This document shows positions 33,286-41,474 of a stretch of DNA of 64,000 nucleotides, in pieces; position 1 is the first letter of the stretch, and each line of letters begins with the position of its first letter. The stretch comes from an uncultured Oscillospiraceae bacterium (lineage in GTDB: Bacteria; Bacillota; Clostridia; Oscillospirales; Oscillospiraceae): contig CAJUEC010000005.1 of assembly GCA_910585155.1 (NCBI GenBank), positions 1 to 64,000 on the forward strand, in the 5' to 3' direction. Position numbers and translations under genes: made by a program. Below the pieces are notes generated by a model. It was not told the origin of the DNA, made no database searches, and saw only the letters and a list, made by a program, of their open reading frames with translations.

Positions 33286-34625
33286 AGACGCTCCCTCCCA
33301 TAGCTCAGACCGGCGGCGGTCTGGACCTTGCTCTTATTATTATAGCCCATTTCCCGCAAATAGGCCAGATGTTTTTTTTCAATGACCTCGCCGGGGGCGA
33401 TCACCGGCACGCCGGGAGGGTAGGGGGCGATCTGCTCCGCCGCCACCCGCCCCGCGCTGTCCTCCAGAGGGACGCTCTCCCGGGGGGCGAACAGGGCCTG
33501 CCGGGGGGAGAGGGCCGCCCGGGGCCAAGGGGGCGGCGGGGGAAGGGCGGGGGAGGGACCGGACAGGCCGGAGGCCTCCAGGGCCCGCTCCAGCCGGGCC
33601 AGCTCCTCCCGTCCGTCGGCGCAGGTGAGGATGCACACCACATGGCCCCGGTCCGCCAGCTCCGGATACACCCCCCGCTCCCGCAGGGCCGCCCCCAGGG
33701 CGAAGCCGTCGGGGCTGTTCAGGGTGAGCCGGGCGGGGTCCAGCGCCAGCCCCTCCCGCTCACCCAGGGCGCTCCAGCGCTCCCGCAGCACCTGCGCCAG
33801 CCGGACCGTCTCCCGGTACCGGGCCCCGCCCGCCCCCTCCATGTAGTCCCGGACCGCGTCCAGGGCGGCCATGAGCACGTAGGAGGGGGAGGAGGTGCCG
33901 TACACCGACCCCCACCGCTGGAGCTCCTCCAGGGGGAGGCCGTTGGCCAGCAGCAGGGCGGTCTGGCCGGGGGCGGGGAGGGTCTTGTGGGCGGACATCA
34001 CCACCACGTCCGCCGCCCGGCAGCCCTCATAGCCCAGGAAGGGCAGGTGGGCTCCATGAGCCCCGTCCACCATCAGCCGCGCCCCCCGGGCGCGGCACAC
34101 CGCCGCGATGGCGGGGATATCCGACAACACACCGTAATAGGTCGGCGATGTGATACAGACAGTTTTAACCTCTGGGTTCTGTTCCAGGGTGCGGGCCACC
34201 TGGAGCGGGTCGATGGGCCCCGCCACCCCCTCCGCCTCCAGCCAGGGCCGGGGCAGGAACACCGGGTCCAGGTCCAGCAGGGCCAGGGCGTGGTAGGCGG
34301 AGCGGTGGCTGCCCCGGTCCAGGGCCACCCTTCCCCCCGCCCCGGCCAGCAGGGCCAGCCCGGCGTGCACCCCCTGGGTGGAGCCCCCGGTGAGGAACAG
34401 GCAGGCGCCGAAGCCCAGCCCCTCCGCCCAGAGGCGCTCCGCCGCCTGGATGGCGTCGGGCGCCTCCCCAAAGAGGTCGCCGGTGCGGCCGTTCTCGGTG
34501 AAGTCCAGCCCGGCGGGCCAGGGGAAGCCCCCGGGCAGGGGGCCCCCGTGGTGGCCGGGCATGTCCAGCCGCAGGGGGCGGGTGTCCGCCAGAGCCCGCA
34601 GGCTGTCATACAGCGGGGCGGGCAC
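33282..34625 (-). CDS. Orn/Lys/Arg decarboxylase family protein
   Basis: The 447-residue PLP enzyme has the conserved MPGHHGG start (22-28), SHRSAYHA, DGAHGAHLPF and the PLP-binding Lys214 in SAHKTLPAPGQ. The C-terminal domain is present but short, as in the Firmicute YaaO-type proteins, which lie beside darA/holB in many genomes; these are annotated as lysine or arginine decarboxylases without firm substrate proof. It overlaps darA by four bases. Confidence 0.9.
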   Translation of the reverse strand: MPAPLYDSLRALADTRPLRLDMPGHHGGPLPGGFPWPAGLDFTENGRTGDLFGEAPDAIQAAERLWAEGLGFGACLFLTGGSTQGVHAGLALLAGAGGRVALDRGSHRSAYHALALLDLDPVFLPRPWLEAEGVAGPIDPLQVARTLEQNPEVKTVCITSPTYYGVLSDIPAIAAVCRARGARLMVDGAHGAHLPFLGYEGCRAADVVVMSAHKTLPAPGQTALLLANGLPLEELQRWGSVYGTSSPSYVLMAALDAVRDYMEGAGGARYRETVRLAQVLRERWSALGEREGLALDPARLTLNSPDGFALGAALRERGVYPELADRGHVVCILTCADGREELARLERALEASGLSGPSPALPPPPPWPRAALSPRQALFAPRESVPLEDSAGRVAAEQIAPYPPGVPVIAPGEVIEKKHLAYLREMGYNNKSKVQTAAGLSYGRERL

Positions 34626-34628
34626 CCC

Positions 34629-35036
34629 TCAGCCCTCCCTCAGAAAGCCGTCCGCCGCCGCCAGGGTATCCCGGTCAGAGGGGTGGGTCAGCGCCGCCAG
34701 CGCCCCCTCCAGGGGCAGGAACCGTGCCTCCTCCACCTCCTCGGGCTGGCAGGCAATCTCCCCGCCGCCGGCCCGGGCCAGAAAGAACACCACGTCCTTC
34801 ACCGTCCCCGGGAAGGGGGAGTAGGTGATGACCCGCCGGAAGCCGTGGATGAACTCCACCTCCAGCCCGGTCTCCTCCCGGATCTCCCGGGCGGCGGTCT
34901 CGTGCTCCGTCTCCTCCCCCTCCACGTGGCCCTTGCATAGGGTGGTGTGGCCCTGGGTGCTCTTCAGCACCAGATAATAACGCCGGGTATTTTCCTCCCG
35001 GAAAATTACCGCGCCGCAGCTTTTTTCTTTTTCCAT
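34629..35036 (-). CDS. NUDIX hydrolase
   Basis: The 135-residue protein has an intact Nudix box, GHVEGEETEHETAAREIREE followed by TGL (36-58), with the start EKEKSCGAVIF typical of bis(5'-nucleosyl)-tetraphosphatase-like members. It probably cleaves nucleoside diphosphates linked to another group, such as Ap4A. The start at 35036 has AGAGGAAG at good spacing; a second in-frame ATG at 35060 overlaps the stop of a 34-codon ORF (ATGA) and may instead be used by coupling. It ends three bases before the decarboxylase start. Confidence 0.9.
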   Translation of the reverse strand: MEKEKSCGAVIFREENTRRYYLVLKSTQGHTTLCKGHVEGEETEHETAAREIREETGLEVEFIHGFRRVITYSPFPGTVKDVVFFLARAGGGEIACQPEEVEEARFLPLEGALAALTHPSDRDTLAAADGFLREG

Positions 35037-35056
35037 GGAATCAGGCTTCCTCTCCC

Positions 35057-35161
35057 TCATAAATCCCCATGCTCCCGGGCATAGGCGTTAAATTCCGGGG
35101 TGCGGGACCAATAAAGCGCACCCCAGTGCTCGTTGAGGGCCAGAGCGTTTTGGATATCCAT
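35057..35161 (-). CDS. 34-residue small ORF upstream of the NUDIX gene
   Basis: From ATG 35161, six bases after GGGGAGGA, the frame reads MDIQNALALNEHWGALYWSR and ends TPEFNAYAREHGDL. It is rich in aromatic and acidic residues and looks like a genuine soluble peptide rather than noise. Its stop codon overlaps an ATG in frame with the NUDIX protein. It may be a small protein or an element that couples translation to the NUDIX gene. Confidence 0.5.
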   Translation of the reverse strand: MDIQNALALNEHWGALYWSRTPEFNAYAREHGDL

Positions 35162-35377
35162 AGGCGTCCTCCCCGCGGCCCACGCCGCGCCATGATGTTG
35201 CCCCATATTATATCAAACAACCTAAGGATTGCCAACACCCGGCGGGGAAATTTTATCAGGGTCTACAAATCGGCGCGGCGGGCAAAAAATAGCGGTTTAT
35301 GGTTGTTTTCAGCCGCTGGATGTGATAAACTAGGGAAAAGCATCACAGGCCGGCCCCGCCGGCGGAGAGGAGAAGCC

Positions 35378-36442
35378 ATGGAGCCAAGCAGAAGGAGCTT
35401 TGGCCGTATGCCCGACGGGACCCAGGTGGACGAGCTCACCCTGCGGGATGGGGACATGACGTGCCAGATCATCACCTACGGGGGGGCGGTGCGCTCCCTG
35501 ATCGTGCCCGACCGGGAGGGCCGCCCGGTGGACGTGGCCCTGGGCTTTGACACCCTGGAGGCTTACATGGTCCAGGACAAATATATGGGGGCCATTGTGG
35601 GGCGATACGCCAACCGGATCGGCGGGGCCAAATTCACCCTGAACGGGGCGGAGTTCCCGCTGTACGCCAACGACGGTCCCAACTCCCTCCACGGGGGGCG
35701 CGCGGGCTTCGACAAGAAGGTCTGGACGGTGGAAAAGCTGACGGAGGGCTCCGTCACTCTGTCCCTGGTCAGCCCCGACGGGGAGGAGGGCTACCCCGGC
35801 ACACTCCGGGTGGAGGCGACCTACACCCTGAGGGACGGGGAGCTGCTCCTCTGGTATCAGGCCAAATGCGACAAGGACACCCCGTGCAATCTGACAAACC
35901 ACACCTATTTTAACCTGTCGGGCCATGACAGCGGGGGCATCGGGGGCCAGTATATCAAGCTGTACGCCTCCCGCTACACCCCCACGGCCCCCGGCTCCAT
36001 CCCCACCGGGGAGATCGCCCCGGTGGAGGGCACCCCCATGGACCTGCGGACAGCCCAGCCCATCGGGGCCCAGATCGACGCCCCCTTTGACCAGCTGGTG
36101 ATGGCAAAGGGCTATGACCACAACTGGGTGATCGACGGCTATGATGACATGGCCGCCGTGCCCGCCGCCCGGGCCTGGTCGCCGGACACCGGCATCTGCA
36201 TGGAGGCCGCCACCACCCAGCCCGGGGTACAGTTTTACACTGGAAACTACCTGGACGGCTGCCCCGCAGGGAAGGGGGGCGCCCCTTACGCCAGCCGCTG
36301 GGGCTTCTGCCTGGAGACCCAGTGCTTCCCCGACAGCCCGAACAAGCCCAATTTCTCCCCCTGGGTGCTTTGGGCGGGGAGCGAATACCGCCATGGGACC
36401 GTGTACCGTTTCTCCATCACAGACAGTGCCGAGCAGCTCTGA
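35378..36442 (+). CDS. galM: Aldose 1-epimerase
   Basis: The 354-residue enzyme interconverts alpha and beta anomers of galactose or related sugars. Family landmarks are GRYANRIGGAKFTLNG, NSLHGGRAGFDKKVW, LTNHTYFNLSGH (the catalytic His) and the acidic C-terminal GFCLETQCFPDSPNKPNF (the catalytic Glu). GGAGAGGAG precedes the ATG. It is followed by the split transketolase after 65 bases, consistent with a sugar-metabolism cluster. Confidence 0.93.
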   Translation: MEPSRRSFGRMPDGTQVDELTLRDGDMTCQIITYGGAVRSLIVPDREGRPVDVALGFDTLEAYMVQDKYMGAIVGRYANRIGGAKFTLNGAEFPLYANDGPNSLHGGRAGFDKKVWTVEKLTEGSVTLSLVSPDGEEGYPGTLRVEATYTLRDGELLLWYQAKCDKDTPCNLTNHTYFNLSGHDSGGIGGQYIKLYASRYTPTAPGSIPTGEIAPVEGTPMDLRTAQPIGAQIDAPFDQLVMAKGYDHNWVIDGYDDMAAVPAARAWSPDTGICMEAATTQPGVQFYTGNYLDGCPAGKGGAPYASRWGFCLETQCFPDSPNKPNFSPWVLWAGSEYRHGTVYRFSITDSAEQL

Positions 36443-36507
36443 GAGCATGAATACCCGCAGACCGCCCGCGCCCCGCGGCGGCCTGCTGTAAAGAAAGAAG
36501 GAATCAT

Positions 36508-37353
36508 ATGACTGCCAACGAGAAAAAGGCGCTTCGGATCAACGCCTGCAAGGTCCGCATGGGCATCATCGAGGGCACCTACGCCGCCAAGTCCGGCCAC
36601 CCCGGCGGGAGCCTGTCCTCCGCCGACCTGTTCACCTACCTCTACTTCAGGGAGCTGACTGTGGACCCGGCGGACCCCCAGAAGCCCGGCCGGGACCGCT
36701 TCGTGCTGTCCAAGGGCCACTGCGCCCCGGGACTCTACGCCGCCATGGCCCTGCGGGGGTTTTTCCCCTGGGAGGATTTGAAGGCCCTGCGGCACATCGG
36801 CTCCCACCTCCAGGGACACCCCAACATGCGCTCCACCCCGGGGGTGGACATGTCCACCGGCTCCCTGGGCCAGGGGGTGTCCGCCGCCTGCGGCATGGCC
36901 CTGGCGGCCAGGCTGCAAAAGAACCCCTGCCGGGTGTACACCCTGCTGGGGGACGGGGAGATTGAGGAGGGCCAGGTGTGGGAGGCGCTGATGTTCGCCC
37001 ACCACTACAAGCTGGACAACCTGCGGGTCATCATCGACAACAACGGCCTCCAGATCGACGGGCCGGTGGAGCAGGTGATGAGCTCCTACCCCATCCTGGA
37101 CAAGCTGGCCGCCTTCGGCCTGGAGGCCGTGGAGATCGACGGCCACGACTTCGACGCCCTGGAGGGGGCCTTCGCCCAGGCGGAGACGGTGAAGGGCCGG
37201 CCCTTCGCCATCGTGATGAAAACCACCAAGGGCAAGGGGGTCAGCTTTATGGAGGACCAGGTGGGCTGGCACGGCAAGGCCCCCAACGCGGAGCAGTATG
37301 AGCAGGCCATGGCGGAGCTGAAGGCCAGCCTGGCGGAATTGGAGGGGGAGTAA
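36508..37353 (+). CDS. Transketolase, N-terminal subunit
   Basis: The 281-residue subunit binds thiamine diphosphate and metal: GHPGGSLSSADLF, GHCAPGLYAAMA, and the metal-binding GDGEIEEGQVWEALMFAHHYKLDNLRVIIDNN. It is the first half of a transketolase encoded by two genes, a common form in Clostridia and archaea. AAGAAAGGA precedes the ATG. The second half follows after one base, so both chains are made in step. Confidence 0.95.
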   Translation: MTANEKKALRINACKVRMGIIEGTYAAKSGHPGGSLSSADLFTYLYFRELTVDPADPQKPGRDRFVLSKGHCAPGLYAAMALRGFFPWEDLKALRHIGSHLQGHPNMRSTPGVDMSTGSLGQGVSAACGMALAARLQKNPCRVYTLLGDGEIEEGQVWEALMFAHHYKLDNLRVIIDNNGLQIDGPVEQVMSSYPILDKLAAFGLEAVEIDGHDFDALEGAFAQAETVKGRPFAIVMKTTKGKGVSFMEDQVGWHGKAPNAEQYEQAMAELKASLAELEGE

Positions 37354-37354
37354 T

Positions 37355-38299
37355 ATGGCGGACGTGAAAAAAGTCGCCACCCGCACCGGGTATGGCGAGG
37401 CGCTGAGGGAGCTGGGCGCGCTGCATGACAACATCGTGGTGTTTGACGCGGACCTGGCGGGCTCCACCCAGACCGCTGTGTTCGGAAAGGCGTTCCCCCA
37501 CCGGCACTTCAACTGCGGCATCGCCGAGGGGAACATGATGGCGGCGGCGGCGGGTGCGGCGGCCATGGGCATGGTGGCCTTTGCCTCCTCCTTCGCCATG
37601 TTCGCCGCCGGCCGGGCCTATGAGCAGGTGCGCAACTCCATCGGCTACACCCAGCTCAACGTGAAGATCGGCGCCTCCCACGGGGGCATCTCCGTGGGGG
37701 AGGACGGGGCCTCCCACCAGTGCCTGGAGGACTACGCCCTCATGCGTTCCATCCCCGGCATGGTGGTCATGTCCCCCGCCGACGAGGTGGAGGCCCGGGC
37801 CATGGTGAAGGCGGCCTATGAGCACCAGGGGCCGGTGTATATGCGCTTTGGCCGCTCCCCGGTGCCCGTGTTCCACGACCCGGACACCTTCACCTTTGAG
37901 ATCGGCAGGGGCGAGGTCATGCGGGAGGGCACGGACGTGGCCATCCTGGCCAACGGCCTGCTGGTGGCCGAGGCGGTGGAGGCCGGGCAACTGCTGGCCC
38001 AGCGGGGCATCTCGGCCCGGATCATCAACATGGCCACCGTCAAGCCCCTGGACGAGGCGCTGGTGCTGAAGGCGGCGGAGGAGTGCGGAAGGATTATCAC
38101 CTGCGAGGAGCACTCCATCATCGGCGGGCTGGGGGATGCGGTGTGCTCCTTCCTCAGCGAGACCCGGCCCACCCCTGTCAAGCGCATCGGCACCCCCGAC
38201 GTGTTCGGCCACTCCGGCCCCGCCGCCGCGCTGCTGGAGGAGTTCGGCCTGTGCGCCGCCAACATCGCCCGGGTGGCGGAGGAGTTCTCCAAAACCTAA
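37355..38299 (+). CDS. Transketolase, C-terminal subunit
   Basis: The 314-residue subunit contains the pyrimidine-binding domain (FDADLAGSTQTAVFG, HFNCGIAEGNMM with its catalytic Glu) and the C-terminal domain (EEHSIIGGLGDAV). Together with the preceding subunit it runs the non-oxidative pentose phosphate pathway. The pair ends in a strong terminator. Confidence 0.95.
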   Translation: MADVKKVATRTGYGEALRELGALHDNIVVFDADLAGSTQTAVFGKAFPHRHFNCGIAEGNMMAAAAGAAAMGMVAFASSFAMFAAGRAYEQVRNSIGYTQLNVKIGASHGGISVGEDGASHQCLEDYALMRSIPGMVVMSPADEVEARAMVKAAYEHQGPVYMRFGRSPVPVFHDPDTFTFEIGRGEVMREGTDVAILANGLLVAEAVEAGQLLAQRGISARIINMATVKPLDEALVLKAAEECGRIITCEEHSIIGGLGDAVCSFLSETRPTPVKRIGTPDVFGHSGPAAALLEEFGLCAANIARVAEEFSKT

Positions 38300-38316
38300 C
38301 CCTGATTCTGCCAGAG

Positions 38317-38347
38317 AAGCGCCCCGGCTGTGCCGGGGCGTTTTTTT
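38317..38347 (+). terminator. Terminator after transketolase
   Basis: CGCCCCGGC and GCCGGGGCG arms are followed by seven T. Confidence 0.88.
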
Positions 38348-38461
38348 GCCCCTCCCGTCAAATTGGAGCGGTGTGCCGGAATTTCAAAAATCGTGGAATT
38401 CACGGAAGAAAAAGACTTGACACCGCTTTATGTAAACCCATCTTGCAGGAACGCCCCTCAC

Positions 38462-38512
38462 CACACCCTGCACAAGGCTGTGGAAGGTTGTGTGGAAGTT
38501 GTGGAAACCTTG
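38462..38512. other. Cluster of DnaA-box-like TTCCACA words
   Basis: Reading the minus strand, TTTCCACAA, CTTCCACACAA and CCTTCCACAG occur within about 35 bases. Each differs from TTATCCACA by one to three bases. The 370-base gap holds no gene; apart from the two terminators this is its only recognisable content. Confidence 0.3.
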
Positions 38513-38620
38513 CGGCCCAAGGCTTTTCCAAAAATTGGCTTGCAGGATGGGCGGCCCCGCCCCCCCAGACGGGCCCGGTTCTTTTTCTCTGATTTGCCCA
38601 AAAGAATTATGCCCCACCCC

Positions 38621-38666
38621 AAAAAAGGGCCGAAGGCTGGAACTTAGTTCCGCCTTCGGCCTTTTT
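38621..38666 (-). terminator. Terminator after the PBP2 gene
   Basis: GGCCGAAGGC and GCCTTCGGCC arms lie past the PBP2 stop and are followed on the minus strand by six T. Confidence 0.85.
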
Positions 38667-38669
38667 CTC

Positions 38670-40787
38670 TCAGTGGAGCAGCACGTTTTCCCCCTGCACC
38701 GTGCTCAGGGAGCTGTCGGTGGAGAAATACTGGGCCAGGATGCCCGCCGCGATCTCCGCCAGATTGCCGCCGGAGGCGCCCTGCTCCGCCACCAGGCACA
38801 GGGCCACCTGGGGATTGTCATAGGGGGCGTAGCACACAAACACGGCGTTGGCGGTCTTGGTGGCCACCTGGGCGGTTCCCGTCTTACAGCCCACCTTCAC
38901 CGGCAGGGCGGAGAAGTACCGGGCCATGCTGGCCGTCTCGGACAGGTTGTACATCCCCTGGAGCACCGCCTCCAGGGCGTCCTCGTCGATGTCGATGGTG
39001 TCCAGCAGCTGGGGCTCGTAGGTCTGGGTCACCTGGCTGTAGTCGCTGGACTTGAACTCCTTGAGCAGGTGGGCCTTGTAGTGATTTCCCCCGTTCACCA
39101 GGGTGGCCACGTAGTTGGCCAGCTGGAGGGGGGTGAACTGGTTGTTCTCCTGGCCGATGGAGACGGACATGGTGTTTCCGTCATACCAGGGCTGGTTGAA
39201 GTGCTCGGAGGTCTCCGGCCCCGCCATCCAGCCCCTGCTCTCGGCGATCTCGATGCCGGTGTACTCCCCCAGGCCGAACTTGGCCGCGTACTTGCGCAGG
39301 TTGGCGATGCCGGTGCGCAGCCCCGCCTCATAGAAGAAGATGTTGCAGGAGTCGGTGATGGCCTGGGTGACGTTGTCCCGGCCGTGCACTCCCCGCACGC
39401 TGTCCCAGATCCAGCAGTGGGGCTGGGAGTTGACGTCGGAGTAGTGCCGGTAGATGCCGGTGCACTCGATCCGCTCGCTGGTGGTGATCTCCCCCTCGGA
39501 CAGGGCTGCCACGGCGGTGAGCATCTTGAAGGTGGACCCGGGGGCGTACACGCCCTGGGTGGCCCGGTTCATCAGGGGGCGGTTCTCCGTGTCGTTCATC
39601 AGCTCCACATAGTTCATGCTGGCCAGGTCGTAGGTGGGGTAGGAGGCCAGGGTCAGCACGCCGCCCGTCATGTCCACCACCGCCGCCGCCATGGGGCCGG
39701 GCTCCTCCTGGCTGGCGGCGTACTGGGCCAGCAGGTCCTCTGTGGTGGCCTGGAGGGCGATGTCCAGGGTGAGCACCGCGTTGTCCCCGGGCTCCGGGAT
39801 AATGCGCCACTCCTGGCCCACGATGTTGCCCTCCCCGTCCTTCTCGATGAGCCGGGTGCCGCTGACGCCGTGGAGGTCCTCCTCAAAGGCCAGCTCCACC
39901 CCGTCCCGGCCCACGGTGGCGTTGCCCGGATAGCCCAGCTCCCGGTAGCGCTCGGCGCTCTCCCTGGGGATGGCCCCGGTGAAGCCCAGCACATGGGCGG
40001 CGTAGCTGGTGCCGTACCGCCGGGTGGTGGTGGTGTCAATGCACACCCCGCTCAGGGACAGCTCCTTCACCTTGGAGATGAAGGTGATGTCCACCCCCCG
40101 GGCAAACACATACTCGCTGTTGTCGATCTTATAGCGGCGCAGGTACAGCTCATACAGCACCCCGGCCAGGTCCCGCTCCCGCTGGGTGACCGCCTCCCCC
40201 TCCTCCAGCAGGCCGAAGGTGACGCACATCTTCTCCAGCAGCTCCCCGGCGGTGAGCTGGGCGGTCTCCGCGCTGTCCACCCACTTGCAGTCCTCCGCCA
40301 GCTGGCCCAGGTAGGTGGGCCTGGTCACCAGCTCGCCGCCGTCGTTCTTCTGCTGGTAGGCGAGGGGGGTGTCGGAGGTGTAAACCCAGGGAGCGGTCTC
40401 CGAGATGAACAGGTCGCTGGTCCAGGCCACCCCCTCCTCCCGGCAGACGTCCAGCAGTTGGGCCAGGATGTCGTTGCGCTGCCCCCCCATGGCGGCGTCG
40501 TCCAGGGTGACGTTATAGCTCACCTCGTTGGTCACCAGCACCCGGCCGTAGCGGTCCAGAATCTCCCCCCGGACGCTGTCCACCTGCTCGGTCTGGGTGG
40601 AGTGGTTGTTGGTGCTGCTGAGGTAGGCGGCGCCGTCCACCATCTGGGTCTGGTAGAGCACCACAAAAAAGCCGGCCAGCACTCCGCAGAACAGGGTGAT
40701 GAGCAGATTGCTGCGCAGCTTAAGCCGGCGGGCCTCCCGCTCGGCCTTCTCCTCCTGGATGTGCATGGGGTCAAAGGGGTTATTCAT
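38670..40787 (-). CDS. mrdA: Class B penicillin-binding protein 2 (elongasome transpeptidase)
   Basis: The 705-residue protein cross-links peptidoglycan. It has one N-terminal transmembrane helix (about 26-48), a dimerisation/pedestal domain, and a transpeptidase domain with all three motifs: STFK (Ser about 418), SCN (about 480) and KTG (about 634). The start at 40787 follows GGGAGGATC. It overlaps the mreD-like gene by eight bases, an mre/mrd arrangement, although mreB and mreC are not in the window and rodA is absent. SpoVD-type roles are possible but the mreD link favours elongation. Confidence 0.92.
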   Translation of the reverse strand: MNNPFDPMHIQEEKAEREARRLKLRSNLLITLFCGVLAGFFVVLYQTQMVDGAAYLSSTNNHSTQTEQVDSVRGEILDRYGRVLVTNEVSYNVTLDDAAMGGQRNDILAQLLDVCREEGVAWTSDLFISETAPWVYTSDTPLAYQQKNDGGELVTRPTYLGQLAEDCKWVDSAETAQLTAGELLEKMCVTFGLLEEGEAVTQRERDLAGVLYELYLRRYKIDNSEYVFARGVDITFISKVKELSLSGVCIDTTTTRRYGTSYAAHVLGFTGAIPRESAERYRELGYPGNATVGRDGVELAFEEDLHGVSGTRLIEKDGEGNIVGQEWRIIPEPGDNAVLTLDIALQATTEDLLAQYAASQEEPGPMAAAVVDMTGGVLTLASYPTYDLASMNYVELMNDTENRPLMNRATQGVYAPGSTFKMLTAVAALSEGEITTSERIECTGIYRHYSDVNSQPHCWIWDSVRGVHGRDNVTQAITDSCNIFFYEAGLRTGIANLRKYAAKFGLGEYTGIEIAESRGWMAGPETSEHFNQPWYDGNTMSVSIGQENNQFTPLQLANYVATLVNGGNHYKAHLLKEFKSSDYSQVTQTYEPQLLDTIDIDEDALEAVLQGMYNLSETASMARYFSALPVKVGCKTGTAQVATKTANAVFVCYAPYDNPQVALCLVAEQGASGGNLAEIAAGILAQYFSTDSSLSTVQGENVLLH

Positions 40788-41289
40788 GGTAGATCCTCCC
40801 GTAGTTGACACAGCAGAACCGGCCCGCCCAGTACACCGGCAGGGCCAGCAGCAGGGTCCACAGCAGCTCCGGCCCGGCCACCCCCAGCAGCACCCGCAGG
40901 GGGGCGGCCCCGGTGAGGAGGCGGCTGCCCACCTCCCACAGCTCCCAGAGCAGGGCGGCGGCCACCGAGCAGATCAGGTGGCCCCACACGTCCCGCCGGA
41001 GCAGGTACTGGGTGGTGAGCCCGGCCGCCCAGCCGAACAGGGCCAGGGCGGCGGCGCAGCCCGGCCCCAGGTGGCCCAGGCCGGACATCACCAGCCCCGC
41101 CGCAAAGCCGTACACCGCGCCGAAGGGGGCCCCCTCCAGCGTTCCCCCGGCCACCGCCAGGATGGGCAGCAGCTGGGGCAGGGCCATGGGCAGGGGGGCC
41201 AGCACATAGTAGTTCACCACCGCCACCACCCACAGGGCGATGAGGTAAGCGGTCCATCTCAAGATTTTATCCCGTCTTGTCATCGGCAT
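40780..41289 (-). CDS. MreD-like rod-shape determining membrane protein
   Basis: The 169-residue protein has about five transmembrane helices and the MreD-style GGTLEGAPFGAVYGFAAGLVMSGLGHLGPG and ALLWELWEVGSRLL segments. It probably belongs to the cell-elongation complex with PBP2, encoded immediately downstream. AGGAG lies nine to ten bases before ATG 41289. Sequence similarity in this family is low, so the call leans on topology and neighbourhood. Confidence 0.75.
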   Translation of the reverse strand: MPMTRRDKILRWTAYLIALWVVAVVNYYVLAPLPMALPQLLPILAVAGGTLEGAPFGAVYGFAAGLVMSGLGHLGPGCAAALALFGWAAGLTTQYLLRRDVWGHLICSVAAALLWELWEVGSRLLTGAAPLRVLLGVAGPELLWTLLLALPVYWAGRFCCVNYGRIYHE

Positions 41290-41314
41290 GTCTGGGGTCT
41301 CCTTTTTTGTCTGC

Positions 41315-41474
41315 GCGGCTCACGACGGCTCAGCGCTTAATGTTGTCACGCTTCGCCTGTTCGCGGCGCACGGCTTCCCTCCGACTCGGGCAAAACCCGC
41401 CTCCTGCCTCTGGCGGCTGGGCTTTTCCCCTCGCTCCGGTCCATCCGTGCGGCTCACGACGGCTCAGCGCTTAA
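41315..41474 (-). repeat. Repeat family B, copy B3, bounded by a duplicated end
   Basis: Reading the minus strand from 41474, TAAGCGCTGAGCCGTCGTGA, then GGATGGACCGGAGCGAGG, GGCGGGTTTTGCCCGAG and CGCGAACAGGCGAAGCGTG. The first 26 bases of the repeat occur again at 41340-41315, so the unit is framed by direct copies of its own end. The miaB stop codon lies inside it. Confidence 0.75.

Noticed and set aside
36508..38299. Transketolase broken into two ORFs by mutation
   Set aside because: Both halves have proper starts and the two-gene form is a standard variant in Clostridia.
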